A stretch of DNA of 32,842 nucleotides from Bathymodiolus heckerae thiotrophic gill symbiont (GTDB taxonomy: Bacteria; Pseudomonadota; Gammaproteobacteria; PS1; Pseudothioglobaceae), in assembly GCF_900128515.1 (NCBI RefSeq), contig NZ_FQTP01000010.1, positions 1 to 32,842 on the forward strand, given 5' to 3'. Both the position numbers and the translations under genes were made by a program. Below are positions 17,804 to 24,987 of the stretch, one piece after another. The number at the start of each line of letters is the position of its first letter. The stretch's first letter is position 1. The notes beneath the pieces are model-generated. The model was not told the origin of the DNA. It made no database searches and worked only from the letters and a program-made list of their open reading frames with translations.

Positions 17804-17852
17804 AAAAAAAAAACGTCTACCTAGAATACTTTTTTAAAATATCTGGGTAGAC
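17804..17852 (-). terminator. Leader hairpin B with T10 tract, upstream of nirB
   Basis: On the minus strand, GTCTACCCAGATA pairs with TATTCTAGGTAGAC; the outer 7-8 bases pair perfectly, with an AT-rich inner part. It is followed by a G and ten T residues (17813-17804). It would act before hairpin A in the nirB leader. The two hairpins in series suggest conditional read-through. Confidence 0.65.
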
Positions 17853-17917
17853 ATCACTGTCTGTTGTTTAATTTCCATCTTTAGAAATCAACTGATTGAT
17901 ATTATACATCACAATGT

Positions 17918-17934
17918 TTTTCATATTATGAAAA
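17918..17934. promoter_or_regulatory. 17-bp palindrome between nirB and moaE
   Basis: TTTTCATA and TATGAAAA form perfect 8-base arms around a single T. It is a plausible site for a dimeric regulator near the divergent promoters. The regulator is unknown, and AT-rich sequence raises the chance of coincidence. Confidence 0.35.
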
Positions 17935-17965
17935 TCTAATAAAAATACAACTTCATTAAGATAAT

Positions 17966-18009
17966 ATCTTTGCATAAATAGGGATGATTATTCATATTTA
18001 TGCAAAGAT
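17966..18009. repeat. Perfect 15-bp inverted repeat near the moaE start
   Basis: The arms ATCTTTGCATAAATA (17966-17980) and TATTTATGCAAAGAT (17995-18009) are perfect reverse complements with a 14-base loop. The right arm ends 30 bases before the moaE ATG. No T run follows on either strand, so a terminator is unlikely. A regulator binding site or a 5'-UTR structure of moaE is more likely. Confidence 0.6.
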
Positions 18010-18039
18010 CTAAAAATATAAGTCTTATAATATTTCATC

Positions 18040-18489
18040 ATGAATAGAATAATCATTCAAGAACAGGACTTTGACTTGTCGACTGAAGTGACACTAGCAA
18101 GGGGTGCTGATAGCAATATTGGTGCTATTGTTTCTTTTGTGGGTACAGTGCGCGATTTAGAAAATGAATCGATCAAAAAAATGACACTCGAGCATTATCT
18201 CAGTATGACCGAAAAAGCACTTGAGTCTATTGTAGAAAAAGCCAAAAATCGCTGGCCAATTGGCAATACTACAGTGATTCATCGTGTTGGCGATTTGTCC
18301 ATTAATGATCAAATTGTGCTGGTTATTACCACTAGCAAGCATCGCAAGGCTGCATTTGAATCTTGTGAATTTATTATGGATTATTTAAAAACCCAGGCAC
18401 CTTTTTGGAAAAAAGAACACACAGCCACTGAAAGTAAATGGGTAGAAGCTAAAGATAATGACGCCAACCAAATAGATAAGTGGCGCTAA
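18040..18489 (+). CDS. moaE: Molybdopterin synthase catalytic subunit
   Basis: The 149-residue protein matches MoaE. GAIVSFVGTVRD near 30-41, LEHYLSMTEKAL and HRVGDLSINDQIVLV are conserved. The active-site Lys lies in FWKKEHT near 126-132. It works with MoaD to put two sulfurs into cPMP, making molybdopterin. It is divergent from nirB and convergent with mobA, and so separated from moaA, C and D by mobA and moeA. Confidence 0.93.
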   Translation: MNRIIIQEQDFDLSTEVTLARGADSNIGAIVSFVGTVRDLENESIKKMTLEHYLSMTEKALESIVEKAKNRWPIGNTTVIHRVGDLSINDQIVLVITTSKHRKAAFESCEFIMDYLKTQAPFWKKEHTATESKWVEAKDNDANQIDKWR

Positions 18490-18495
18490 ACCAAT

Positions 18496-19074
18496 TTATC
18501 CAACCAAATCTTGAGGCGTATTAAAGTTAACAAACATTTTTTCATAATCTGAAAAATCCACTTCAATGGCGTGATTATCTCTAAAAAACTGCCCAAGCCT
18601 TCTTTTACCACTTGCTAGATATTGATCTAACACTGGCTTAATAGATACATTGATCAAAGAAAAAGTAGGATGCAGATGGTTATGTTCACTTGCCACACAG
18701 AGTTTTGCATCGCTCCTCTCTATCTCATTAGCCAGTCTTTTAATTAACACCTTGTCAATGTAAGGCCCGTCACACGGAACTACCAATAAATACTGTGTAC
18801 TTATACAGCCCAAAGCTGCCGATATACCTGCCAATGGCCCTTGAAAATCAGCCAGATTGTCAGTAACCACTTCACCAAACTCTTGATATAGGTCAAGGTT
18901 TTTATTAGCACTCACCCATATACTATCTACATTAGCGCGAATGGCTTTAGCAACATAAGAGATTAACGGCTTACCTTTATAAAGGATTAATCCTTTATCT
19001 TCGCCATTCATGCGCCTAGCTTGCCCACCAGCAAGAATAACAGCGGTAATATTACTTTTGCCAATATTTTCCAT
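18496..19074 (-). CDS. mobA: Molybdenum cofactor guanylyltransferase
   Basis: The 192-residue nucleotidyltransferase adds GMP to Mo-molybdopterin to give the bis-MGD form used by nitrate reductases such as NasA. AVILAGGQARRMNGEDKG near 11-28 is the GTP-binding loop. VVPCDGPY carries the metal-binding Asp. GPLAGISAAL and HPTFSLI are also typical. It is divergent from moeA and convergent with moaE. Confidence 0.92.
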   Translation of the reverse strand: MENIGKSNITAVILAGGQARRMNGEDKGLILYKGKPLISYVAKAIRANVDSIWVSANKNLDLYQEFGEVVTDNLADFQGPLAGISAALGCISTQYLLVVPCDGPYIDKVLIKRLANEIERSDAKLCVASEHNHLHPTFSLINVSIKPVLDQYLASGKRRLGQFFRDNHAIEVDFSDYEKMFVNFNTPQDLVG

Positions 19075-19155
19075 GTGGGTATGTTATCGATAATTTGATA
19101 GGCGTATGATACAATCAAACGCGTTTTTTTAATTTAAAAAGGAATTTAGCTATAA

Positions 19156-20421
19156 ATGGATAATCAGAGTGTTGATTGTGGTTGTGAAGAAAATTCACAA
19201 CCTTTACTATCTACCAGTGAAGCACTAAGGTTTTTAACCAATGCAGCTAACTGCACAAGCAACACCAACATGGTGAAGCTTGATGATGCTTTGAGTCAAG
19301 TTTTAGCTCAAGACATCCAATCTAAAATCAACATTCCTGGATTTGACAACTCTGCCATGGATGGCTACGCCATTAATTTAAAAGACAATCAAGTTAACAC
19401 GCCTGGTGGATTTTTCTTTGACATTGTAGATCGAATCCCTGCAGGCAGTACCGGCAATGAACTAGCGCCTGGTTGTGCTGCGCGTATTTTTACTGGAGCA
19501 CCTATACCAAAAGGTGCTAACACTGTCATCATGCAAGAAGAGTGTGAGCTGATTGAAAATGAGTCAAAAATTGAAATCTATCGACCAATCAGCTTAAATG
19601 AGAATATTCGCCCATTAGGTAATGATATTAAAACTGGCGTGGTTATTTTGGAAAAAGGCATTAAGCTAAAACCGCAAGATATTGCATTAGCCGCCTCTGT
19701 TGGTGTTAATGCTTTATCTGTCTTTCATCAAATTAAAGTCGGTGTATTTTTTACCGGTGACGAGCTAGTCAAACCTGGTGATGAACTAAAACCAGGGCAA
19801 ATTTACAATTCAAATCAATATGCGTTAATCGCCCTATTAAAAAACTTAAATTGCAAAATTATTAATCTCAACACTATTAAAGATACCTTTAAAGCTACAG
19901 TTGAAGCGCTGAAATCACTTAAAGATCAGTGTGACCTTATTATGACGACAGGTGGTGTATCTGTTGGTGAAGAGGATCATGTCAAACCTGCTGTACAAAG
20001 CTTAGGAGAGCTAAATCTATGGCGCATTAAAATGAAGCCTGGCAAGCCTTTGGCGTTTGGAAAAATTGGTAACAGTGCCTTTATTGGCTTACCTGGAAAC
20101 CCAGTTTCCGCTATGGTGACATTCTTATTATTTGCCCGACCGTTTATCAAAAAATTACAAGGTTGTCGTGATTATCATAATACCACCTACCAAGTGGCCG
20201 CCAATTTTGACTGGCATCGCTCTAAGCCTAGACGTGAATTTGTTAGAGTTAGATTAGATCAAACACAAATTCCAATACAAGTTAACCAATATCCAAAACA
20301 AGGTTCTGATGTTTTATCGTCCATGGTTTGGGCGGATGGCTTTGCAGAAATACCTGAAAAAACTACCTTTAAAAAAGGTCAGTTAATTAATTTTTATCCT
20401 TTAAACGAGATGATGTTATGA
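19156..20421 (+). CDS. moeA: Molybdopterin molybdenumtransferase
   Basis: The 421-residue protein inserts molybdate into adenylated molybdopterin. FDNSAMDGYAIN near 73-84, TGAPIPKGANTVIMQEE, FTGDELVKPG and TTGGVSVGEEDHV are MoeA signatures. LPGNPVSAMVTF near 313-324 closes the active site. A short Cys-containing N-terminal extension (VDCGCEEN) precedes the usual start region. It heads the moeA-moaC-moaA-moaD operon with overlapping genes; its stop overlaps the moaC ATG (ATGA). Confidence 0.94.
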   Translation: MDNQSVDCGCEENSQPLLSTSEALRFLTNAANCTSNTNMVKLDDALSQVLAQDIQSKINIPGFDNSAMDGYAINLKDNQVNTPGGFFFDIVDRIPAGSTGNELAPGCAARIFTGAPIPKGANTVIMQEECELIENESKIEIYRPISLNENIRPLGNDIKTGVVILEKGIKLKPQDIALAASVGVNALSVFHQIKVGVFFTGDELVKPGDELKPGQIYNSNQYALIALLKNLNCKIINLNTIKDTFKATVEALKSLKDQCDLIMTTGGVSVGEEDHVKPAVQSLGELNLWRIKMKPGKPLAFGKIGNSAFIGLPGNPVSAMVTFLLFARPFIKKLQGCRDYHNTTYQVAANFDWHRSKPRREFVRVRLDQTQIPIQVNQYPKQGSDVLSSMVWADGFAEIPEKTTFKKGQLINFYPLNEMML

Positions 20422-20939
20422 GTGGATTAACCCATGTAAACAAAAATGGTGAAGCCAATATGGTGGATGTTTCTAACAAAGACAGTACCACGCGTATTGC
20501 CAAAGCTCGAGCGCAGATTTCCATGAAAGCCAGCACCTTGCAAAAAATCAAAGATAACGATTTTAAAAAAGGTGACGTATTGGCCGTTGCACGTATTGCT
20601 GGCATTATGGCGGCCAAACAAACACATCATCTTATCCCTATGTGTCACAGCCTTAATTTATCAAAAGTGAGTGTTGATTTTGAATTTATTAAAGACGGCA
20701 TAATAATCAACACCTTAACAAAGCTCAATGCCCAGACTGGGGTTGAAATGGAAGCGCTAACAGCCGCTAGTATTGCCGCACTAACTATTTATGACATGTG
20801 TAAAGCTGTTGATCGTTTTATGAAAATTGGTGAAATCCAACTCATAGAAAAACAGGGTGGAAAATCTGGCCACTGGATCAGAGATACATACCCCGTAGGA
20901 AAACAGCAATCCTCTGGGATGGTACTTGAAGATGTCTAA
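20418..20939 (+). CDS. moaC: Cyclic pyranopterin monophosphate synthase
   Basis: The 173-residue protein turns 3',8-cyclo-GTP, the MoaA product, into cPMP. LTHVNKNGEANMVDVSNK opens the family pattern. HLIPMCHSLNLSKV near 72-85 and GVEMEALTAASIAALTIYDM near 108-127 are its active-site blocks, and the Lys in DMCKAVD is conserved. It overlaps moeA and moaA. Confidence 0.95.
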   Translation: MSGLTHVNKNGEANMVDVSNKDSTTRIAKARAQISMKASTLQKIKDNDFKKGDVLAVARIAGIMAAKQTHHLIPMCHSLNLSKVSVDFEFIKDGIIINTLTKLNAQTGVEMEALTAASIAALTIYDMCKAVDRFMKIGEIQLIEKQGGKSGHWIRDTYPVGKQQSSGMVLEDV

Positions 20940-21927
20940 ATTAATTGATAAATTTGGTCGGGAGATTAACTATCTTAGACTCTCTATTACTGAACACTGT
21001 AACTATCGCTGTTTTTATTGTCGTGATGACAAACACACGCCAAATTGCAAACGTGAAGACATTCTTAGCTATGAAAATATTCAAAGAATTGTACGACTGT
21101 TTGCAGAACTAGGCATTACCAAGGTAAGGCTCACAGGCGGAGAGCCACTTATTCGCCGAGGTATTGTTAAAATTGCCCGCTTAATCAGCTCAGTCCCAGG
21201 GATTACTGATGTACCTTTATCTACCAATGCACAGCTATTGGGGAAATTTGCACAAAAATTAAAAGAGAATGGTGTTAATCGAGTCAATATATCTATGGAT
21301 TCTATCAACGTGGAAAAGTTCAAAGAGATTACTCGTGGCGGAAATATTGCGGAAGTTATTGAAGGAATTGACGCTGCAATCGCTGCTGGAATGTACCCAA
21401 TTAAAATAAATGCTGTCGCCATGCGTGGCATTAATGATGATGAAATTGGAGATTTAATCGACTTTGCCATTGAAAAAAACATTGATATCCGCTTTATTGA
21501 AACCATGCCAATTGGATCAGCTGGCATTGAAGCGGCCAGTCAATATATGAGTGAGCAAGATATTCTAGCCAAAATCAACCAACATTTAAAAAATCGTTTA
21601 ACACCATTAATTTCAAGCAAAACAGATGGGCCTGCCAGTAATTTTAAAATTGATGGCACCAAATCAACGGTTGGCATTATTAGTGCCGTGTCTAATCATT
21701 TCTGTGATGCTTGTAATCGCGTCAGATTGACCGCCAAGGGTGATCTTATCCTTTGTCTAGGACAAGAGGACTCTATCTCTCTAAAAGATGCTGTACGCTC
21801 AGATTTAAGCGATAATAAAATTAAACAAATGATTGTTGATGCGATCAACAAAAAACCTGAAAAACACGAATTCAATAGCGCTATTGATAACATCAGCAAT
21901 AGACAAATGGCAGAGACTGGCGGATGA
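20932..21927 (+). CDS. moaA: GTP 3',8-cyclase (radical SAM)
   Basis: Starting at the ATG at 20932 gives 331 residues; a TTG 6 bases earlier is unlikely. CNYRCFYC (Cys23, 27, 30) binds the radical-SAM [4Fe-4S] cluster, followed by RLTGGEPLIRRG. FCDACNRVRLTAKGDLILC near 256-274 holds the C-terminal cluster. The protein ends ETGG, the Gly-Gly tail needed for activity in this family. The moaA start lies inside the end of moaC and its stop overlaps the moaD ATG. Confidence 0.95.
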   Translation: MSKLIDKFGREINYLRLSITEHCNYRCFYCRDDKHTPNCKREDILSYENIQRIVRLFAELGITKVRLTGGEPLIRRGIVKIARLISSVPGITDVPLSTNAQLLGKFAQKLKENGVNRVNISMDSINVEKFKEITRGGNIAEVIEGIDAAIAAGMYPIKINAVAMRGINDDEIGDLIDFAIEKNIDIRFIETMPIGSAGIEAASQYMSEQDILAKINQHLKNRLTPLISSKTDGPASNFKIDGTKSTVGIISAVSNHFCDACNRVRLTAKGDLILCLGQEDSISLKDAVRSDLSDNKIKQMIVDAINKKPEKHEFNSAIDNISNRQMAETGG

Positions 21928-22160
21928 AGATCATATACTTCGCCTCTTTAAAAGAAAACCTGAAAACTTCTAGTGAGGATATCGAACTAACAGATGGATC
22001 AACGGTCAAACAACTTCGAGAAGCGCTTTCCAACAAACATGGATCGCAGCACTTTCCGGACAACATCCTTTGTGCAGTCAATCAAGAAATTGCCAATGAT
22101 TCTGTTATTATTTTTAAATCAGATGAAATTGCATTTTATCCACCTGTAACTGGTGGGTAA
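21924..22160 (+). CDS. moaD: Molybdopterin synthase sulfur carrier subunit
   Basis: The 78-residue beta-grasp protein ends YPPVTGG. That Gly-Gly C-terminus is adenylated and thiocarboxylated, then donates sulfur through MoaE. Its length and KIIYFASLKE start are typical. It is the last gene of the moeA operon and converges on mreB, with only 37 bases between. Confidence 0.92.
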   Translation: MKIIYFASLKENLKTSSEDIELTDGSTVKQLREALSNKHGSQHFPDNILCAVNQEIANDSVIIFKSDEIAFYPPVTGG

Positions 22161-22197
22161 AAAAATCATTCACAACTAGCGAGCGCTAAAAAAACAA

Positions 22198-23229
22198 CTA
22201 TTCAGACGATAAGAAAGTCATGTTGTGTTTATCGATTAAATCAAGTGCAATAGATCCACCTCTAGCAACACAGGTTAATGGATCTTCAGCAATATGTACA
22301 TCAAGGTTGGTCCTACTCTTGATTAACTGATCTAGCCCTTCAAGCAAAGCACCACCACCCATTAGCATCACGCCATTTTCAGCAATATCAGAAGATAGCT
22401 CTGGTAGTGTTTTCTCTAATGCAACTCGTATAGCACTAACAATAGCATTTAAAGATACTTGCATTGCTTTTAGAGCTTGAGTATTAGTCATGATGAATTT
22501 CTCTGGCAAGCCACTTGCAATGCCACGACCAATATAAGTTTTCTTTTTAACAGCGCTGGTCTTAAATGCACAGCCAACCTCTTCTTTAATTTTTTCTGCA
22601 GTATTATCACCAATGATAATTTTATGCTGGGCACGAACAAACTTAACAATCTCTTCGTTAAATGCATCACCTGCAACGCGCAAAGAGTCAGCATAAACAA
22701 CACCGTTTAAAGACAGAATAGCGATCTCTGAGGTGCCACCGCCGATATCAATTACCATGTATCCTGCTGATTCACCAATATCTAATCCAGCGCCTAATGC
22801 AGCGGCAATAGGCTCATCAATTAAGAACACTTCTTTAGCACCTGCTTCAACCGCACTTTCTTTAATAGCTCGACGCTCAACTTGAGTTGCACCTACAGGT
22901 GTACAGATTAGTACACAGGGTGAAGGTGAGAAAAAACCACTGTGCATTACCTGCTTAATAAAATGTTGTAACATTTTCTTGGTAATGGTGAAGTCAGCAA
23001 TAATTCCATCTTGCATTGGGCGAATTGCCTCAATGGAGCCGGGTGTTCGTCCAAGCATATTCTTAACTTCTTTGCCAACCGCAATAACGGTTTTCTCTCT
23101 ACTACGACCATCATCATGAACCGCAACAACAGAAGGCTCGTCTAGGACGAGCTCATTGTTAAGATAGATTAATGTATTAACAGTGCTGAGATCAATGGCA
23201 AGATGTGGAGATTTAAATAACCCAAACAT
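22198..23229 (-). CDS. mreB: Rod-shape-determining actin homologue MreB
   Basis: The 343-residue protein has AIDLSTVNTLIYL near 11-23 (phosphate 1 loop) and MVIDIGGGTSEIAILS near 155-170 (phosphate 2). MLMGGGALLEGLDQLI near 290-305 is the adenosine motif. These identify an MreB-type actin that positions cell-wall synthesis. mreC and mreD do not follow; the next gene is convergent moaD. HU lies 54 bases upstream on the same strand. Confidence 0.94.
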   Translation of the reverse strand: MFGLFKSPHLAIDLSTVNTLIYLNNELVLDEPSVVAVHDDGRSREKTVIAVGKEVKNMLGRTPGSIEAIRPMQDGIIADFTITKKMLQHFIKQVMHSGFFSPSPCVLICTPVGATQVERRAIKESAVEAGAKEVFLIDEPIAAALGAGLDIGESAGYMVIDIGGGTSEIAILSLNGVVYADSLRVAGDAFNEEIVKFVRAQHKIIIGDNTAEKIKEEVGCAFKTSAVKKKTYIGRGIASGLPEKFIMTNTQALKAMQVSLNAIVSAIRVALEKTLPELSSDIAENGVMLMGGGALLEGLDQLIKSRTNLDVHIAEDPLTCVARGGSIALDLIDKHNMTFLSSE

Positions 23230-23283
23230 AACTTCCTCAAGTTTTTTTAACAGGCGCGCCTATTCAGAAATAGACTGGCACGA

Positions 23284-23559
23284 CTATTTGTTTACTGCTT
23301 CTTTTAACGCTTTACCGGCTTTAAATGCTGCAATAGTTGATGCTTTGATTTGAATCGCTGCGCCAGTTTGTGGATTACGGCCTACACGTGCTGCACGAGC
23401 TCTTGTTAAGAAGCTACCAAAACCAGTTAACTGAACACCATCACCACTTATCATAGCTTTAGTAATTGCATCTGTAGTTGCGTTAAGAGCTTTACCTGCA
23501 TCTACTTTAGACAAACCTGTTTCAGTTGCAATTGCGTCGATTAGTTCTGATTTGTTCAT
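23284..23559 (-). CDS. HU-type histone-like DNA-binding protein
   Basis: The 91-residue protein is HU: MNKSELIDAIATETGLSK, then GFGSFLTRARAARVGRNPQTG, which includes the DNA-intercalating beta-arm with RNPQTG. FKAGKALKEAVNK ends it. It bends and compacts DNA. It could be HupA- or HupB-like; the single copy seen here does not decide. A good ribosome-binding site, AAAAGGAAT, precedes the ATG. Confidence 0.93.
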   Translation of the reverse strand: MNKSELIDAIATETGLSKVDAGKALNATTDAITKAMISGDGVQLTGFGSFLTRARAARVGRNPQTGAAIQIKASTIAAFKAGKALKEAVNK

Positions 23560-23685
23560 TGTGTATTCCTTTTGTTTAATAATTTAATTAGTGTTAATAT
23601 TGAAATAAGTCAATAATAACCATAACCTTTTTAACACATCCTTTATAAGATGTCTAGTTAATCCTGTAAAAATAACACTCTCAAG

Positions 23686-24020
23686 TTATCCTGTACTCCA
23701 GCCTCTTGGCCTTTTCATGCCGGAAACTTTACAAGCTTGCTTGACATAACCATATGGAAACATCTTAAATAGCTTAGATTTTGCTGCTTTTTTATCCACC
23801 CCAAAATCCTCTACCATTTGCTTAGTGGTATGACGTACATCGGGTGCTACGCCTTTTTCATCATAGAACTTACGCATAAAATCAAATACCGACCAATATT
23901 CATCATTTAATTCGATATTTTCCGAACCAGCCAACTCGAGAGCAACATCATGATCCCATCCTCAGGATGAATCAAATAACCCTCAGGATCTAGTTCAGCA
24001 GTTTTATTATTTACCTTCAT
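23686..24020 (-). pseudogene. DsrC/TusE-like sulfur relay protein, with a frameshift
   Basis: Read from the ATG at 24020, preceded by GGAG ten bases upstream, the first 21 residues (MKVNNKTAELDPEGYLIHPED) match the start of DsrC/TusE proteins. At about 23958-23959 the frame must shift by one base (GAGGATGG where GAGGATTGG is expected). It then continues WDHDVALELAGSENIEL to a normal C-terminus. With the missing base it would be a 111-residue protein, the usual length. The C-terminal arm keeps a Cys in KQACKVSGMKRPRGW at the CysB position. Trp stands where the terminal CysA would be, so it is not a canonical DsrC. A sequencing error is possible. Confidence 0.75.
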
Positions 24021-24076
24021 ATTGAAATAACTCCATTAATTTATACAACCCAAATAAGATTAATTGGGTCGATCAT

Positions 24077-24331
24077 TTAGCAAAAATCCTTGAAATTGAC
24101 GCTGGTTTTATCCATACCATCTTCATAACCTGATTCATATTCAGGCGTTTTTCTTTGCTCTTCAATTTTATGATTTTACAAATAATCTGCCACCCAACCT
24201 TGAATATCGTTATCGTTAACAAGCATTTTTTCCATTTTTTTTATAAAATTATGACGATTTTGCGCTTTACTGATTTTCAAGCCTTGATTTAGATCAATTA
24301 ATGAAGCTATATTTGGTTTTCTTGATTCAGG
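24077..24331 (-). pseudogene. Small ORF remnant interrupted by a stop codon, upstream of the dsrC-like gene
   Basis: A minus-strand frame from about 24331 to a TAA at 24077-24079 looks coding but has an in-frame TAA at 24176-24178. Before it is IASLIDLNQGLKISKAQ and later LVNDNDIQGWVADYL. After it is KIEEQRKTPEYESGYEDG followed by MDKTSVNFKDFC. No start codon is obvious except ATG before EKML. About 84 codons would be restored if the stop were sense. I do not recognise the protein. Lying just before a frameshifted dsrC-like gene on the same strand, it may be part of the same decaying unit. Confidence 0.45.
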
Positions 24332-24341
24332 TCAAGAAAAC
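24316..24341. promoter_or_regulatory. 26-bp palindrome containing an FNR-type box, upstream of mogA
   Basis: Arms GTTTTCTTGA (24316-24325) and TCAAGAAAAC (24332-24341) are perfect reverse complements around TTCAGG. The centre, TTGAT-TCAG-GTCAA at 24322-24335, fits the FNR/ANR consensus TTGAT-N4-ATCAA at 9 of 10 positions. The mogA start is 70 bases downstream on the plus strand. A redox or anaerobic regulator of mogA, or of the leftward unit, would make sense, but this is inferred. Confidence 0.5.
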
Positions 24342-24410
24342 AGCAGTTTTACAAATCTGTCAATTGATAGCTAGGTAAAATTAACGAAAATTAATCATCA
24401 ATTTAGGTAA

Positions 24411-24941
24411 ATGGATAATACAAAAATTAAAATAGGCTTTGTTACAATTTCTGATCGTGCAGTGCGTGGAGAATACGAAGATATTGGCGGTCCTGCTATG
24501 CAAGATTGGATTAAGAGTGCAGTGTTATCACCTTATGAAATTGACAGCACTATCATTGAGGATGAGCAAGTTTTAATCGAAAAAACCCTAATTGATTTTG
24601 CCGACAATAGAAATTGTAATTTGATTTTAACAACAGGTGGCACAGGCCCAACTACGCGTGATGTTACTCCTGAGGCAACACATGGCGTGTGTGAGCGTAT
24701 TTTTGATGGCTTTGCTGAACAGATGCGCAATGTTAGCTTACGTACTGTACCTACGGCAATTCTGTCGCGTCAAACAGCTGGCACACGTGGCAATAGTTTG
24801 ATTATTAATCTACCAGGAAAACCTGCAGCTATTGCTGTGTGTTTGGGTGCGGTATTTTTGGCGGTGCCAAAATGCTTGGAGTTATTAGATAAATCCAATA
24901 TTCAGATTGATTTAGACTTTGTTGAACAGGAGTTTGAATAA
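24411..24941 (+). CDS. mogA: Molybdopterin adenylyltransferase (MogA/MoaB family)
   Basis: The 176-residue protein activates molybdopterin with AMP before MoeA inserts molybdenum. GFVTISDRAVRGEYED near 9-24, LTTGGTGPTTRDVTPEAT near 74-91 and SRQTAGTRGNSLIINLPGKP near 119-138 are the family's nucleotide and MPT loops. It looks closer to MogA than to short MoaB proteins. It stands apart from the other moa and moe genes, behind a palindrome with an FNR-type box, and converges with the thioredoxin-TPR gene. Confidence 0.9.
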   Translation: MDNTKIKIGFVTISDRAVRGEYEDIGGPAMQDWIKSAVLSPYEIDSTIIEDEQVLIEKTLIDFADNRNCNLILTTGGTGPTTRDVTPEATHGVCERIFDGFAEQMRNVSLRTVPTAILSRQTAGTRGNSLIINLPGKPAAIAVCLGAVFLAVPKCLELLDKSNIQIDLDFVEQEFE

Positions 24942-24987
24942 AAACTGTCAGGATTTTATTCAAAGGAAATTCAAGTCATAAAAAAAT

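Larger units (their letters stand above)
17673..18039. promoter_or_regulatory. Divergent control region between nirB and moaE
   Basis: No gene is visible in this 367-base stretch. Read on the minus strand towards nirB, it contains a large palindrome (17966-18009), a short palindrome (17918-17934), then two hairpins each followed by a T run (17815-17852 and 17723-17765). The rest is AT-rich. Promoters for moaE and nirB must both lie here. Confidence 0.7.

Noticed and set aside
17714-17852. The two hairpins as ordinary terminators of an upstream leftward gene
   Set aside because: The gene upstream, moaE, runs rightward, so there is no leftward transcript to end other than the nirB leader itself.
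19094-19119. TTTGAT ... ATCAAA inverted repeat between mobA and moeA as an FNR box
   Set aside because: The half-sites are 14 bases apart instead of 4, so it does not fit the FNR consensus; chance in AT-rich DNA is likely.
22161-22197. Terminator between moaD and mreB
   Set aside because: The short inverted repeats there lack a proper T run on the right side for either gene.
24176-24178. In-frame stop in the small ORF as recoding
   Set aside because: TAA is not a known selenocysteine or pyrrolysine codon; decay is simpler.
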